From Diplodia intermedia (lineage: Eukaryota > Ascomycota > Dothideomycetes > Botryosphaeriales > Botryosphaeriaceae): DNA of 64,000 nt. The translations under genes were made by a program, and so were the position numbers. The DNA is taken from the NCBI GenBank assembly GCA_021495925.1, contig JAKEKT010000070.1, positions 1 through 64,000 of the forward strand, in the 5' to 3' direction. Below the pieces are notes generated by a model. The model worked only from the letters and a program-made list of their open reading frames with translations, did not search any database and was not told where the DNA came from. Below are positions 10,709 to 23,325 of the stretch, piece by piece. Position 1 is the first letter of the stretch, and every line of letters starts with the position of its first letter.

Positions 10709-13700
10709 GGGACGGCACGGGCGGCGCCGGGTAGGAAGGGGGCAGGCGGCGGGCGCAGAGGCGGCAAGGCTGTTGAACCGGAGAAAAAGGGCGGTCAGGT
10801 GTAGGTGAGTGGTAGGAGGTTAGGTCGTGAAGAGGGCTAAATGAGGCAGCGGAATCGGAGGCGAGCCAGGGTTTAGTACAGATGAGCAATAGATGAGTAA
10901 GGCTGAGGGGCCTCCGGGCCCAATGCGGACACAGGTGCGGCTGCAGTGGGCAGAGACAAGCAGTCGGCCGACTGGGATTGTGTTGGTCGCGAGAGGATGG
11001 TGAGAGGGCGTATCCGGTGACCTGGGTGTAGCTTGCCTGCTGCACAGCTCCGCGCTAGCGACGCTAGGTCCGGCGGGATGAGGCGTCGATCTTGGTGGGA
11101 CAAAGGACGCGCGCGCGGTGCGCTGGGAGAGCAGAGGGGCGGTGGTCAGGGTCGCGTTTCGTCGCAGGGCAGGCGGGCCGCACAGGGTCACTGGGAGGTT
11201 GAGAAAGCAGGCGGCGGCGGCGGGAGGGTGAGGGTGATATGCAGCTAGCTCGACGTGTCGCTGGCCTCCCTAGCACGGCGCCGCGATAATGGATAATGAT
11301 GACGATAAGGCCGAGCTGCGCCCAACTGCCTGGCTCGGACGTGCGCAATCCCACGACGGCCCGATCAACCATCACTCCGACCTCGCCGCCGACCACTAGC
11401 TAGCTATGACTCTCACTCCAACGGTACGTACCTCTGCTCGAGCTGTTCGCCGCCAGCCGCTGCCCGCCGGCCACGGGCGCCCCAGCACCACCAGGCCCCG
11501 AGGACAAGACTGGCGACTGGCGCGCGCTGCTGCAGCTGCTCCCTCCGCCCTATCGCAAGTCTACCCCGCATTCCAGCGCGCATCGCCTCCATCGTGCCCG
11601 CCGTCGCTCCCAGGGGCTTTCCGTTTTGGCTCCCATGCGGCGACTCCCCGACCCCACCGCAACATCCCTTACTGAGAACAACGCGAAACCGCCCCACTGC
11701 CGCGTTCCACGAAAATGACACGGGTGCCGTGGTGTGAGCGGGCGAATCTTTCACGACCACATAATAGCACCGGAGAAAAACAGCAGGCAAGAGGCACGCG
11801 CGCCCGCGGCCTGAACCCCGGCGGCCATTGCGCTTGAGTCGTCCCAATAGGGCTGATGGGCTCAGCGTGGCCTGCTGCCTCCAGGGCCTACGTACTCTAC
11901 GCAAGGGGGTCATGCCTGCCGGCACAACCGTTTCGAAACGGTCTCGCGCAGCCAGTGTCGCGTGCTCTTACCCTGCCATCGAAGCTTTCCTGTCCTCTGT
12001 GCCTCAGTGATTGTCGGCCGAAAACGGACAGCCCGCCTTACCGCTGCTCAACGCCCGCCGTCGCCGCCGCACCGTCGGTAGGTGGAGCTTGGTGGCCTCG
12101 TGAGCGGCGCAAAAACGACAAGCGTGGCCAGGCGCAAGCAGCGGCGCCGAAAAATACAGACATGGCAGCACCACTAAGTCCGGATGGCACATCCGCCGTC
12201 AGTGCGGCTTCGCGCTGGCCTCCCGCTGCGTCTACCCGCCTCTATCAATTACCTAAGTCGGCGGCACGGTCTCGCCTGTCATCCTGCCGCCCAGCCCTGC
12301 TTCAGATTACGCATCGCTGCTCGCCCCCTTCCTTCGAAGCTTTCTCGGAGACAAGCCGGGGCTACTGCACCTCGCTCACGCAATTGCCTTCCCGCGATAT
12401 GCAATGCAAGCTGCGCTTAGCTGACTCATTGCTTGCGCCTTTCCGGGTCATGATTGCATCGTCCGCTTCTAGAATCCAGGGTGTTGGAAATCACAGACAT
12501 AAGCACGTGTCAAAGTAGCTGCCTGCATATACCGTGTAACCTTCCGAGTTCTCCCTCTGTCTCTAGACTAAACGCAAGAACAACCTTATCAGGCCGTGGC
12601 ATCTTGTTGCTAGCTTCCCCGGCAATACTTCTGCTCCTCCGCGGCGCTCGGGAGTTAACGGAGGCCGTCATTCTCGCAGCTAGTCATGCAAATGCGGCAA
12701 GAGCAGAGGCCTATCTCCCGGCGCCTGTTGACCTCAGAAGCAGCAAAGAGGGAAGACAACTGACATCATCCCGTGTTGAGACAAGGCCCTGTTTGTCGCC
12801 CGCACTTCTTCCCGAGCGACATCGCAACGTCAACCAGCAAGTGTCAAGCTCCTTGCGTCAGCCAAGCGGGAGAGAAGACGGGAGGGAATCTTTCTGCGAG
12901 TGCGTGTCCTCGGTCGCCTCTGCTTGCTGTGCGGCAAGGAGCTTCGAAACAGACGAAAGACAAGGCCACAACGAGGCTAACATCTTGATCGCTCGCGTGC
13001 TTTAGCCCGCTTCCCCGCACATGGACGCGACGTGCTACATACACAACATGGCTTCTTCCTCGCACGGCAATAGCCGAACCAAGGTAGGCAGGCATGTCAG
13101 AGACGGTGCGGTACCACTTCCACAGCTTGGTATTCGCTACCGTGGATGACTGCACCGGTACGCTAACCAAATCCTTTTACCGCGCCATCTTGTTCTCACC
13201 TCTACTCTGCAGTAGCCTTATATCTCATCGTCCCGCGACGCGCTAACCGATGCAAGCTTACACTGAGAACTTCTGGCATGTGCGGATGAAGTGCTCTCTT
13301 CCTCTACAGCAATCGCGCTCTAGTTTGTATATCAGTATCTCGGGGGTATCGTGGCTACAGTAATATATTTGTAGAATCTTATTGGCCTCTAGGTCTCGTA
13401 AATGTTCGAAAAGTGCTCGCGTGATGTAGGGAAGGGAGGGCAAGTACCATCCGCTCTCTCGTAGCGCCAGATCCCATCCAATAGACGGGATCCCGTTAAC
13501 GATATCATCTTTCGCACCTCCGCGAGCAGACATTTCCCAAAAGGTAACAAAATGTGATCCAAACCCCGCCTACCCAAACTCCGACCATCCCGAAAGACAA
13601 CACCCCTAAAACTCTGCAAAGGAGTGTCTGTGGTATCTGCGCAGAGAACGACAAAAATGCGTATTTCGTAACCGTCATCATCTCATCTTACTTCCTTCCC

Positions 13701-13771
13701 TTCACAGAAACGGGGTCCTCTCTTTTAATTTTTTACCCTCCTCTTCCTCGCTGTCATCCAGGAACCGGCGC
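10709..13771. other. Long gene-poor region
   Basis: About 3 kb upstream of the 617-aa protein gene and downstream of the Vps62-like gene. It is GC-rich up to about 12.5 kb and less so afterwards. Open frames exist on both strands but look like products of high GC, with no motif or splice pattern supporting them. The best of them is a 91-codon minus-strand frame at 13258-13533 with an ATG start, which I do not accept as a gene. The part next to 10708 is probably promoter and 5' UTR. Confidence 0.5.
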
Positions 13772-15450
13772 TTATTCCAAGCCAAGCCGGGCAATGTCTT
13801 CAGCGCTTATCTCCTCCCCCTCGCCAGCCCCCGTCCATCTCTTAGCCCTCGTTCCGCCGATAAATTGTTTGATAATGCAATCCCCATTGCCCTGACAAAC
13901 CTTCTTCCGGCCCAAGTTCTTGAATCTCGGTCCATACGGTCCATTGACATAGTGATACTGGCCAGCAAACCGGTATTGTCGCGGGTCTGACAAGGGGTAG
14001 AACTTGTCACCCCAATGACCGACAAAGTAGAACCATTCGACCGGCGCGTGCGGCGTCTTCGTCGATGACCTGAGAGTGTCATTCTGGTAGTCGTAAGTGT
14101 AGCTGTGGACGTTCAGCGCCGGATCCCAAAGTGGACCACGATCGGTGATGTCGTGGAGGAGACCCCAGGGAAGGATGTACGAGTGAGTTCCCGGAGTGGC
14201 GTACATGGCATGAGTGCCAGTTGCAATGTAGCCGACAGGCTGTTGAATGGTTAGCACCCGTGGCTCATTTGGAAAACAGACAACAGCAAGCGACTTACCC
14301 TTTTACCAATCTTCTCCACTGCATCCCAAGCGTACGCCTCGCCAAAGCTATGCTCACTAAAGAATACCGCTTTAGGCTTTCCATTATGGAAACGGACAAC
14401 AGTGTGCTCCCAGTCACCGACGTGATTACCGAAGCGCACGTTAAGTACAACGTTGCCAAGATTGTAGCTGTAAAAGTAGAACCAGAACGCATCGACGACA
14501 CCGTCGCCTTTGTCGATCACGACCAATACAGCCGGAGCATCGCTGCGCCCACCAGGGCTGCCGTGCTTTTTACCCGAAGTCCAGTTCAGTGTGCGTCGGA
14601 CCATGCGAGGCTCACGATCGGTCGGTACTCCGGATCCATCCTCGTAAACGACCTCTTCTCCCTCAGGCGTGTCCGTAGGAGTAGCGTCAACAGAAGCCGT
14701 TGGATCAGGACGTTCACCGCCCTTCTCCTTGATGTCACCAATGCCAGCTTCATACCATACGTCATAATCATCTGGCAGGTCTCCATCCCCTTCCGGGTAG
14801 TTTTCCCCGTCATCGTCTTCGTAATTCCCATCTGGTTTCGTAGGAACGTTGGATTCTCCGCCAAGCCATGCCGGGCGTTCCTCCACGTTATCGTCGCTCT
14901 GCAGGTAAACAGAGTAACCGAACTCATTGAGCTCGTCGAGATCGGTAAGGTTGGGGTGATCCGACCTGGCCTGGATCGGAGTGTAATTGAGATGCGGGGT
15001 TGTATGAATGAGATGGTCGGCGATGTCACACGGCCAGAACTTTTCACCAGAGAATAGGTGCATCAACGGGGCATGATCCAGTACGTATTTGGGTATTTCG
15101 CGGAGAGCGCGCTCGTCGTCAGACCAATCCTCTGGCCTCGACTTGCCGCTTGTCCAGAATTCGCTGAAGTCAAGGATATGGTCATCGGTGAGAGCTGCCT
15201 GAGCTGCACCACCGGCTTTCCTGTGGGATTTGTTCACCCAGTTGGAGCGGTTCAGATGCGTTATGCCGCAGAAGCCAAACCATTGGCATGTTTTCCTCTC
15301 GATCCACGACCGCGAGCTGGCAATCCATTCGGCTTCCTCCAATCCTTCGGCTCCAGCTTGGTGATGGGTTTGTTGGTACAACTGAGAGACTGAGAAGAGA
15401 CTGAGGAAGGTCGAGGCAAGCACAACGGACATGCGTTTGGCCCTCTTCAT
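13772..15450 (-). CDS. VPS62: Vps62-family protein with an N-terminal hydrophobic segment
   Basis: Exons 14299-15450 and 13772-14239 (59-nt intron, GTAAGT...AACAG, phase 0) give 539 aa. Family-type features are the HFxxxEKFWPCD-like block (HLFSGEKFWPCDIADHL), the aromatic WFYFYSYNLG stretch, VGDWEHTVVRF, and TGTHAMYATPGTHSY in exon 2. These fit the Vps62 family (about 470 aa in yeast), named from a vacuolar protein sorting screen; the biochemical role is unclear. I chose the ATG at 15450 (MKRAKRMSVVLASTFLSLF...), which gives a basic start followed by a hydrophobic segment, so a signal anchor or signal peptide is likely. The frame stays open upstream for about 108 codons without an ATG. A branch point and acceptor-like pair at about 15744-15759 leaves room for a further 5' exon. 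An acidic insert lies near the middle. Confidence 0.8.
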
Positions 15451-16694
15451 TTGTGCTTCGGTGGTGTCTACGAGCTCCTTGCCGCTCGCAGGTGATGATC
15501 CGGGAGGATGGCAAGCTTCAGGTGCGGAGGGTTGTGTGTCTTGTGGGGAAGAATGGCAACGCTGTTGCGGGACGTCTACCAGAGGCGTGGGGATATCGAC
15601 AAAAGGCGCGGTAGGGCTGGCTACCGACTGGGGGCCGAACGAGTGGAGGGCGGCGGGAGAGTGAGGACTGACGGGGAGGGCATGCGGCAAGGCATGCTGA
15701 AGTACGAGCGGTGCCTGGCCGGCATGATTTGATAGCACGGACACTAAGAGGAATGTTAGCCGTTTCTGGAGCAATTGTGCCAGTGACGATGGGCTGTTCT
15801 ACTGGTGGGGGGTCAGAGCGCGACTGCGCGTCCGGCTTGGCGTGATGCTGCTCGGGCGCCCGAAGATGCCGGACGACGATTGCCAGCTCGGGTCTGGGTC
15901 GAACGAAAGCCGGTGGAACCGGTCGTGATGATTATGGAAGCTTCGGATGATCGGCAGCAAGCATGGCCAGCGCGCCGCAGTGTGAGTGGGCCGCCGAGGT
16001 GTGAGGTGAGCGCGGCGGGCTTAACGTGATGGCGGGACTCAGGGCCGAGGGGAGAGGCGGGCACGCGGGATGGCGGCCGGACAGGGAGCAATGGCAGGAT
16101 GACGCATCAACCAGCGCTGGCTCGGGCTGGACGCGGTCGCTGCTTATCGCAGGAGGGGACGGTCGATAGGCAGTAATGCGGGGCGAAGGGCCGCGGAGGA
16201 TGGGACGACAGCCGCGAGCATCCGCAGCGCAGCGCCGGCTGGGAGGGCTGGAAGGGCTGGCACCTGGGAGGGGGTGTCGGCGCGCGGATGGGACGGATCA
16301 GCCCTACGCTACTCCCCGTGCTACGTCACGGCGGCGTGCGGCTCTGGCCCGCCCTCTGCCTCCGCCTAAGCCACCGATCGGCGCCGCTTGCTCGTGGCTT
16401 GTCGCGACTGGCAACCACCACACGCGTCCCGATCCACCCTCCACGCGGCTCTGAACCCGCCCAGCCCAGCGCGTGCCCGTCGCGAGCTGCCGTTGCTGAA
16501 GGCCTGGCAGCCTCGAGTATCGCGCCTCGACAAGGAACCTCCGCGCCCCAGCATCAACGCCTCGCGTTGTAGATTTTCCGACCGCGCTGCCTTCCGCCGT
16601 GACAACTGCACATGATGAGTGACAGCCGCAATCCCACCTCTTGCCTCGCTCGCCCATCTGCCCACAACCCGGCCATACAACCACGACACTCGCC
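15451..16694. other. Divergent promoter region, Vps62-like / TFIIIC subunit
   Basis: About 1.2 kb, GC-rich, lying between the starts of two genes transcribed away from each other. It must contain both promoters and leaders. No coding motif was found. Open frames on both strands are short and look compositional. Confidence 0.55.
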
Positions 16695-17853
16695 ATGGCG
16701 ACCGCGCAGAGTGGCGCCGACTCGGATGAGTGGGAGTACGAATATAGCACGACCGAGACTCAGGTCTGCATCCAGAAAAATCCACCCAGCATCGCCGAAT
16801 CGGCTCCTAACATGTCTGCTGCAGGATTTCTTCGTGACGCTCGATCTCACCTCACGCATCATGCCCATGCAATCCAAGAAGGGCTACGTCCGCTTGGAGC
16901 ACGACATCTTCGCTGCCGAAGAGACAGACAAGGACGGGGAAAAGGACGGGCAGCAGCCCTCTCAGCAAGACGATGCGGCCGAAGGAACCGCCACCCCGCC
17001 CAAGCCGTCGTCGCCCGAGCCTGGACAGCACGATCGCATTCAGATAGTGGGGCTCCACGACGATAATCCCATTGTATCCTACCAGGGCCATATATACAGC
17101 TGCCAATGGGCATCGACGATCGGCACCGACCTTCTCTTCACGAGAGCGTCTCCGCCAGAAGACTGCGAAGACCGAGCCGTCGAGCCGCTGCGCAAGCTTG
17201 GCACATTCGACCTACTTGGAGCCAGTTCAGCACGCCTTGTCGCTACCACGGCAAAACTGAGACCAAGGACCGGTCCGAGCAGGGTGGCCCAACCCCAGCC
17301 TGCTCCCGGCACCCACGCGTTTGCACCCATCGAGAATGCAGACAACATAGAGGTTGTCAAGTTCCCAGTCCCAGAGTTCGCGACACGCGCACAGAGGCGT
17401 CAAGCGAGTTTCCTCGAGAAGCTAAGTGCTATCAAAACCCGGCTCGGCGAGAAAGACAAGGTCAAGCCGACGGCGTATACGAGCCGCGGAATCAACATGA
17501 AGCCCGGAGAGGACGACGGCACCCAAGGCCAGCGAGTTTTTGTGACATCCCCGAGCCCGCCTCGCGTTGGCGACTTCACCTTCATCACTGAAGATGGAAG
17601 CGATCCACCAAGCCCCAGAAGTCCACGGCACAGCCCCAAGCGGAAACCATCTCCAGCTCAAGATCGCTCTCCAAGCAAGCGCGCACGTCGTGGAGGCGCC
17701 AGGCGGGGCTCGCCTTCCCGCGCAAAAGCAGCACGTGCGCTACAGGACATCAGCCCGTTAAGGAATGAGCTACCTGGCGCCGCCGGTCCAAGTGCGGAAA
17801 GAGCAACACCCGCTACCTGGGACGAGCTTGACCCGGGCGATGACGGGACCTGA
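16695..17853 (+). CDS. TFIIIC triple-barrel subunit (tau55/Sfc7-like)
   Basis: Exon 1 (16695-16763) encodes 23 residues with the typical acidic-aromatic start DEWEYEYSTTETQ. Exon 2 (16825-17853) continues DFFVTLDLTS, giving 365 aa. This is the signature of the triple-barrel domain of the TFIIIC tau55/tau95 dimer partners, which help recruit RNA polymerase III to tRNA and other type 2 promoters. The domain runs through about residue 115 (HIYSCQWASTIGTDLLF). The rest is Pro/Ser/Arg-rich and ends in an acidic tail; basic SPKRKPSP-like clusters may be nuclear localisation signals. The 61-nt intron has an unusual donor (gtctgc) but a good branch point (ctaac) and a ctgcag acceptor, and without it the conserved block is broken. 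The ATG has a good context (gccATGg). Confidence 0.85.
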
Positions 17854-18066
17854 ACCTCTTCATCACTACACCTACAAGTGACACCACGTCCTATGAGCAC
17901 TGGCGATTCTCGGTTTCCGTACGCGGTAAGCCAGCACTGCTGCACCCAGCTCCCCACCTAAGCCTTTCCTCAGGGCTGATGATAAGACGACGGAGCAGAA
18001 AGCCCTCACCTGAACCTCACCCACACTCAACCGCCTTCTCTCACATCCACCCACCATACCAACACC

Positions 18067-18306
18067 ATGCCCGAGCCGTCGTGCGTCAAAGCCTTCATCA
18101 TAGTCATCGCCGCTCTGATGTGCATCCGCAATATCGACGACCACCCTCACTCCGACGACGATTACTCTTCCAGCTGCTCTACCGACGACAGCGTCCGCTC
18201 TCAGGCCGGCTACCCCCATCATGGAGCTTCGTACCACCACCACCATCACCACCACGAAGAGCATATCCCCTACGCTCCCCGACTCATCTCTCGGCACATT
18301 GCGTGA
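18067..18306 (+). CDS. Possible small secreted His-rich peptide
   Basis: A 79-codon frame with an ATG in good context (cacc before it). After PEPSCVK come about 12 hydrophobic residues (AFIIVIAALMCI), then a polar body rich in Asp, Ser and His with a run of seven His followed by EEH near residues 57-66. The layout resembles a small secreted or membrane-anchored metal-binding peptide. The hydrophobic part is short for a signal peptide, and no homologue is known to me. It lies 213 bp after the TFIIIC gene on the same strand, so it could also be part of that gene's 3' UTR. It is reported because start, composition and stop are coherent. Confidence 0.35.
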   Translation: MPEPSCVKAFIIVIAALMCIRNIDDHPHSDDDYSSSCSTDDSVRSQAGYPHHGASYHHHHHHHEEHIPYAPRLISRHIA

Positions 18307-19451
18307 GATAACGACGACCACGGAGCATTCCTTGGGATTTTCTCGGAGCGAACACTGGGTCTGTCTTTAGACGGGGTGTGTGCATTTCGAACAAGCATGA
18401 GATATGATGCGTGGAGTTCTGGCCAATTCGATCATGCGTCTCGATACGGAATGCCCCCAAAACAATGGCAAGGGTGTTAATCGGCGGGCCTTACTTGCTG
18501 AAATCTGGCTGGCGAGGACGTTGAAATCGACGAGAGGCGGTTTGCAAATGGCTTCGTAGTAGGTAAACAAATATTGCGACTTTCTCTCTGACCATGTCAT
18601 CTCATGGCCTGTTCCCTATGGTGTTGATCAGCGGTGAAAACAGTGATCGCTTGATGCTCCATTTGACCAGACAGTGAGGGCTAGCGCTCTCCAAACCCTC
18701 GCATCATTTCCGCCTCTTCAAGTCTCTCGAGAGAGAGCACGTACTCTCAAATACAGATACAGTTCATCTGAAGATAAGGGTACACGCGTTGTGCGCTGAG
18801 GCGATCGAGCTTGAGGCATAGGTCTGTAATCCTTTGAAGAGGATAAGTCACCTTCTAGACTCTGTGGTGTCGAGCGGGATGCTTCGTGGAAAACATGGGT
18901 TGCAGCGTTGCAGCCTGGGTGTGCGATTGTAGCAGTAAGTACACTTCACCCAGCCACGTCCACGTGTCGTTGCAGAAGACGTAGGCCACGAAGACCCCGG
19001 TTCGTCTGAACCGTCTGAAATCCGCCTTTTCACCAGGTAGTTGTCATTAGACGGAACAAAAGCGCCGCTTCCTCGAAGAGAGAGATGGGGCAGTCAAGCT
19101 TGCAGCATCGTCATGTTCTTCTTCAATAGCACAGCAATCCTAAATTTTGTGTCTCATACGCTGCATGCAGGAGCAGGGGAAAAGCAAACAAGTTGAAAGA
19201 TAAAAAAAAGGAAGAATCCTATCTTTTTCTACCGCACGAAGATAAAAGATCCTCCCCGCTTCCCCTACACAGCGCACGCACAAAGTACGGCTCCAACACC
19301 CGCACGCAAACACGTGTGCAGCGCCTTCAGAGTCATTGCGTCATTTCAAGACCGTCGCCCGCTCAATCCTTTAGAAACCCCCCTCCCCACCATATCCCAC
19401 CTGCATTAACACTCTTTTTGTACCAGCCATGGCTCACATCTCCCACCCACT
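18307..19451. other. Intergenic region before the end of the alpha-COP gene
   Basis: About 1.1 kb with no supported gene. A short A-rich run lies near 19200. The part next to 19451 should be the 3' UTR of alpha-COP, which is on the minus strand. Confidence 0.55.
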
Positions 19452-22400
19452 TCACAAGCACAGCCTCAAGCCGCTCGCCGGCGCACCGAGCTGACACACC
19501 TCGCAGACCTTGCAAACGGTGCCCTTGAACTTGGCCTGGTACTTGACGCCGCAGTACTGGCATGCGACGCTAGGAGAGCCCGTGTAAATGGGCGTGTAGC
19601 TAGCCGCACAGATCTCGAAGTCGGCGAACGTGTCGAAGTCGATCTCGACCGCGTCGTTGGGGTTGCGCTCGCAGACCGTCTTGATCTTACGTGCGCTCTC
19701 CTTGAACTTGGCGTTCGTCGACCCGCGGTCCAGCAGGGTGTTGGCGAAGGATAATGCGCTGTTGTGCTGCCTGTTCTTGTGGGAGAAGTTCATCGCGGCG
19801 AAGAGAGCCAATGCCTTGTGGGCCGGCTCGAGCTCCGGTACGGTGAAGTAAGCGGCCAGCTCAAACGCACGTTTTCTTGTCTCTTCATCGAGAGCCGAAA
19901 TGTCCTGGCTGCTGTTGGTCAGACGCCGGCGCTCGAGCTCGATGCTCATGGCTAGTGTGTACTGGCCCGCAGTTGCGATGAGTTTCTTGGCCTCTGCAAC
20001 TTCAGCCTGAGTGGTGACAGCATTGAGCAGCATCAAGTGCAGGATCTTCTTCCAGGTCCCGACGCCGTCTTCCAGCTTGTTGGTGCGCATCGCGTTCTTG
20101 CCAGCAGCAAACTCCGTAGCAGTGATGGATTCCAGGTCCCGGGGAATAATGGGGAGGACCTTTCTGGAGTCGGTCTCGTCGATTGTCCTCCGAACGTAGT
20201 TCACAAGCGGAGGCAGGCCCACACTTGCAGGCAAGAACGTCCTCGAGGCCTGGTAGATCTCCTGGAATCTCCACTCGATCGGCCTGAAGTTGACAGCGCC
20301 GACTTGCCTGTTGAGAAGCTGCATTGCGCTCTCGAACGAGCCACCGGCAACGTGGTCAGCCGCAATGGGGGAATTCCTTGTCCACATATCGGCCTCGCTG
20401 CTGCCAGCACCAGCCTCAACACTTTCCACGTTGACAAAGTCATCCTCGACCTCGATGTCATCGTCGCCTCCCATATCCCAGCCAGCCGCGTCTTCATCTT
20501 CCTCAGCATCCTCAAACCCGCCATCGCGCTGAGCATCTTCGGTCTCGATGAGATCCTCGTCACCGTAGCCGTTGGTGGCTGGCGCCAATTCGTCCGCGTC
20601 CAGCTCCTCACCCATCAATGCCTTCTCAAAGACAGAAGCGCCGGAGCTCTTAACAGGCCAGTTGGCGGTGTAAGTAGGAACGACAGGCTTAGGAGGAGCC
20701 AGCGGCTGGCCGATCTCCGGCACAGAGATTTGATCCTCAGTCAAACCACTGGCCTCGAGAATATTCTGGCATTCTTCCTCCAAGCCATTCGACTTAGCCA
20801 GCATGTACGCCAGGGGGTCTAAAATGCAATCAGTCTCATCGAATACAAATCTCACCCGAGGGGTACCCACATTGGTCGATCTCCTTGAACATCTCGATCC
20901 GGCTCTCGACGTCGCCAAGGTAGATCGCGTTCTGGAATCGAGAAGTCATGTCACCACGGTGCTCCGCAATCTTGGCCATGCGGGTGAGCTTTTCCCTGTC
21001 ACCCGTGGAAAGGTACAGGAACGAGAGTTTGTCAAATGTGCGCAGCTTTTGGTAGGTCATCTCGACGACTTTGTGGTTTCCATGAGCGAGAGCCTCGGCG
21101 CTGAGACGGGTCCACAGCTTGGGTCTGTCAAGCTGCTTGGCCATCTCGACCGCGACATCGAGATTGCCGCACTCGATCGCGAGCTCGAACCTAGTCTGAG
21201 GGTCCTGGACGAACTGAAGCGCAATCTCCGGGTAGCCCTTCTTCTGCAGGTAAGCGATAATGCTTTGGCCGACGAGGCTGGAGGTCTTGATGATGTTGAG
21301 CATCTCATCGTAGTTGCGCTTAATCAAAGCGAGCTTGAAGCGGTATTCGGTCGGGTCAATCTGGAGGATCTTGGGCTTGGCAGAGCGGTCCAAGCAGTAG
21401 ACATTGCGCCCCTTGACTCTTACGAGGTAAACCGTATGCTCCAAGGTACGGACAATGCCGTTGTCACCGTTCATGAGCGTGTACTTGATGTGGTTCAAGG
21501 TGGAGTAGAGAAGGACGCCGGCATCATCCCACGTGGCACTCTTAATCCGAATAGTCTCGTGCAAAGTGCTGACCTGCTCGAGGCTCTTCGTGACAATCGT
21601 GACATTGTGTTTGCTCAGGAGCGCAGCATGAAGGCCATCGTTGGACCAAATGACGTACTTCACACCATTGACAGCGAGTTCGGCGAGGTGCTTCTTCTGC
21701 TGAATGTCGTAGAGGACCACGGAAGTGGGAGTGATTAGGAGCAGGCACCCGGTACCGCCAAAGTAGATGTCCGTAGTTCCGTGGGGCGGCTTGATCGTCT
21801 TAGTCGTCGAGTTGGCCAGATCCTTGATGTCGATCTGCTGGTTGGCCTGGTTGAAAACAGCAAATCTGTTGCGGGCGACGAAAACCGCAGAGTTGCCGGA
21901 TCCACGCTTGGTATCCGTTGGCTCAACGGCACCGCTAGCATCACGGGGCAAGCTGATGAGCTCATAGCAACCTCCATCGGCGGGCGAAGTAACCAGAATT
22001 GCGCGCTCGGCGGGGTTGTAAGACAGCGTTCTCGGAGGGACCCATGGGCTGCCCAACTTCTTCAGCGAGAGCATAGACGGCGATTCGAGGTTCTTCGTGA
22101 AATCGTAGGAGCGCACGTGCTTCTCCTTGGTGATGTAGAAAAGCTGGTTCTGGTAGACGGCTGAAGCAGGCCTTTCACGCTCAAGCTTGAACACCATCAC
22201 ACCATTGTCGTGGCCAGCAGCGAACAGGTTGATCTCCGGGTGGGCGGCAATGACCCAGAAGCGATCGTTCTCCCTCTTGAAAGATTGCACAGACGTGCGC
22301 TTGTTCAGATCCCAGACCCGAATGGACTTGTCCTCGCCGACGGAAAGAATGAGGTCCTGGTGCGGGTGGAACAAGCAGGCAGACACATTCTGGAAATGCC

Positions 22401-23325
22401 CTCTGCAGGTGTCCACCTCCCAAGCCTTGGTTTCGCTCATCCTCCACAGCTTGACCAGCCTGTCATCGCCCGCGGAGACGATCAACGGAAGCGTGGGGTG
22501 GAACGAAACCCAGTTGACGCCACGGTCGTGACCCTCCAGCACAAACTTCACAACCGCATCAGTGTTGCCAAACATGTCCGCCTGGTTCGCATTGGCGCGT
22601 GCCATCTGGTCTTCGAAGGTCATCGAGGTGGGCGCGGAGTGCTTCTTGCGGAGGCCGGAGATGTCCCAGACGCGGACGGACTGGTCGAGCGAGGCGGAGA
22701 CGACGAGATCGTCCTTGGGATGGAACTGCGCGCACATTGTGTAGTGGTTGTGGCCGGTCATGGTGCAGACTGGAGGGCTTTGTCAGTCTCACAATTACGT
22801 GTCTCGAGCGCAATGGCGACGTACTGAGAGAGCGGTTCTGCCAGTTCCATATCCTGATGGTCTGGTCATCGGAGGAGGACAGGATCCACGGGAGCTCATG
22901 GTGGAAGAAGACGGTGCGCACATAGTCCAAGTGGCCGTTGAGGGTGAACAGGCAGCGGCGCGTCTGATACGACCACACCTTGATTTTGTAGTCGTCTCCT
23001 CCTGAGACGAAGAGGGGCTGGGTCTTGTGGAAGTCGATACCACGGACAGGGCCATCGTGCTCCTCGAAGCGGTCGATGAGGGTGCCCATGCGGTAGTCCC
23101 AGAGCTGGATTGTGGACGAATGCAGCGAGACGAGGATCCATGGCCTGCCAGGTGTCAGTGGGGAGCGGGACGACGGCACGGTGTTGCAAAGCGCACCGCT
23201 TAGGGTGGAAGGCAATGCCCTTCGCCCTGGACGACTTGGACTCGAACTGCAAGATGGTCAGCACAGCTGCTGGCAGGCGAATGCGGCGCACGGCGTACTT
23301 TGGTAAGCATGTTCGGAGTGGACAT
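19452..23325 (-). CDS. COP1: Coatomer subunit alpha (alpha-COP)
   Basis: Five exons (23299-23325, 23197-23246, 22825-23144, 20871-22769, 19452-20818) join in frame to give 1,220 aa, the usual size for alpha-COP. This is the large outer-cage subunit of the COPI coat that carries retrograde Golgi-to-ER traffic and binds dilysine tails through its WD40 propellers. Visible are the start MSTPNMLTKFESKSSRAKG, the family hallmark LHSSTIQLWDYRMGTLIDRF, repeated GH...WD units (for example GHNHYTMCAQFHP, GHDRGVNWVSFHPTLP), then a helical solenoid, the epsilon-COP-binding C-terminal region and the ending FKGTVCKVCEVCQLGAPASG. Intron phases restore conserved text each time (KR-PWILV, RSL-ICTMTG, EIDQ-YPLAYML). 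Three of the four introns lie within the first 560 bp. In yeast the gene is called RET1/COP1. The gene is divergent from the one at 24559. Confidence 0.95.

Noticed and set aside
13258..13533. Minus-strand 91-codon frame with an ATG
   Set aside because: No motif, no signal peptide, unknown conservation. Kept only as a weak candidate in the findings.
15451..15774. N-terminal extension of the Vps62-like protein to a ttg codon
   Set aside because: A ttg start is unlikely in a fungal nuclear gene; the first ATG gives a sensible hydrophobic N-terminus.
16612..16694. Earlier ATG for the TFIIIC subunit
   Set aside because: It is in a different frame from exon 1; the frame with DEWEYEYSTTETQ and the intron restores the conserved domain.
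18848..19033. Minus-strand frame with two CxxC motifs
   Set aside because: It has no ATG (starts at gtg) and only 61 codons; probably chance.
20803..21738. Plus-strand frame of 311 codons
   Set aside because: Antisense to the alpha-COP coding exon; no motif of its own.
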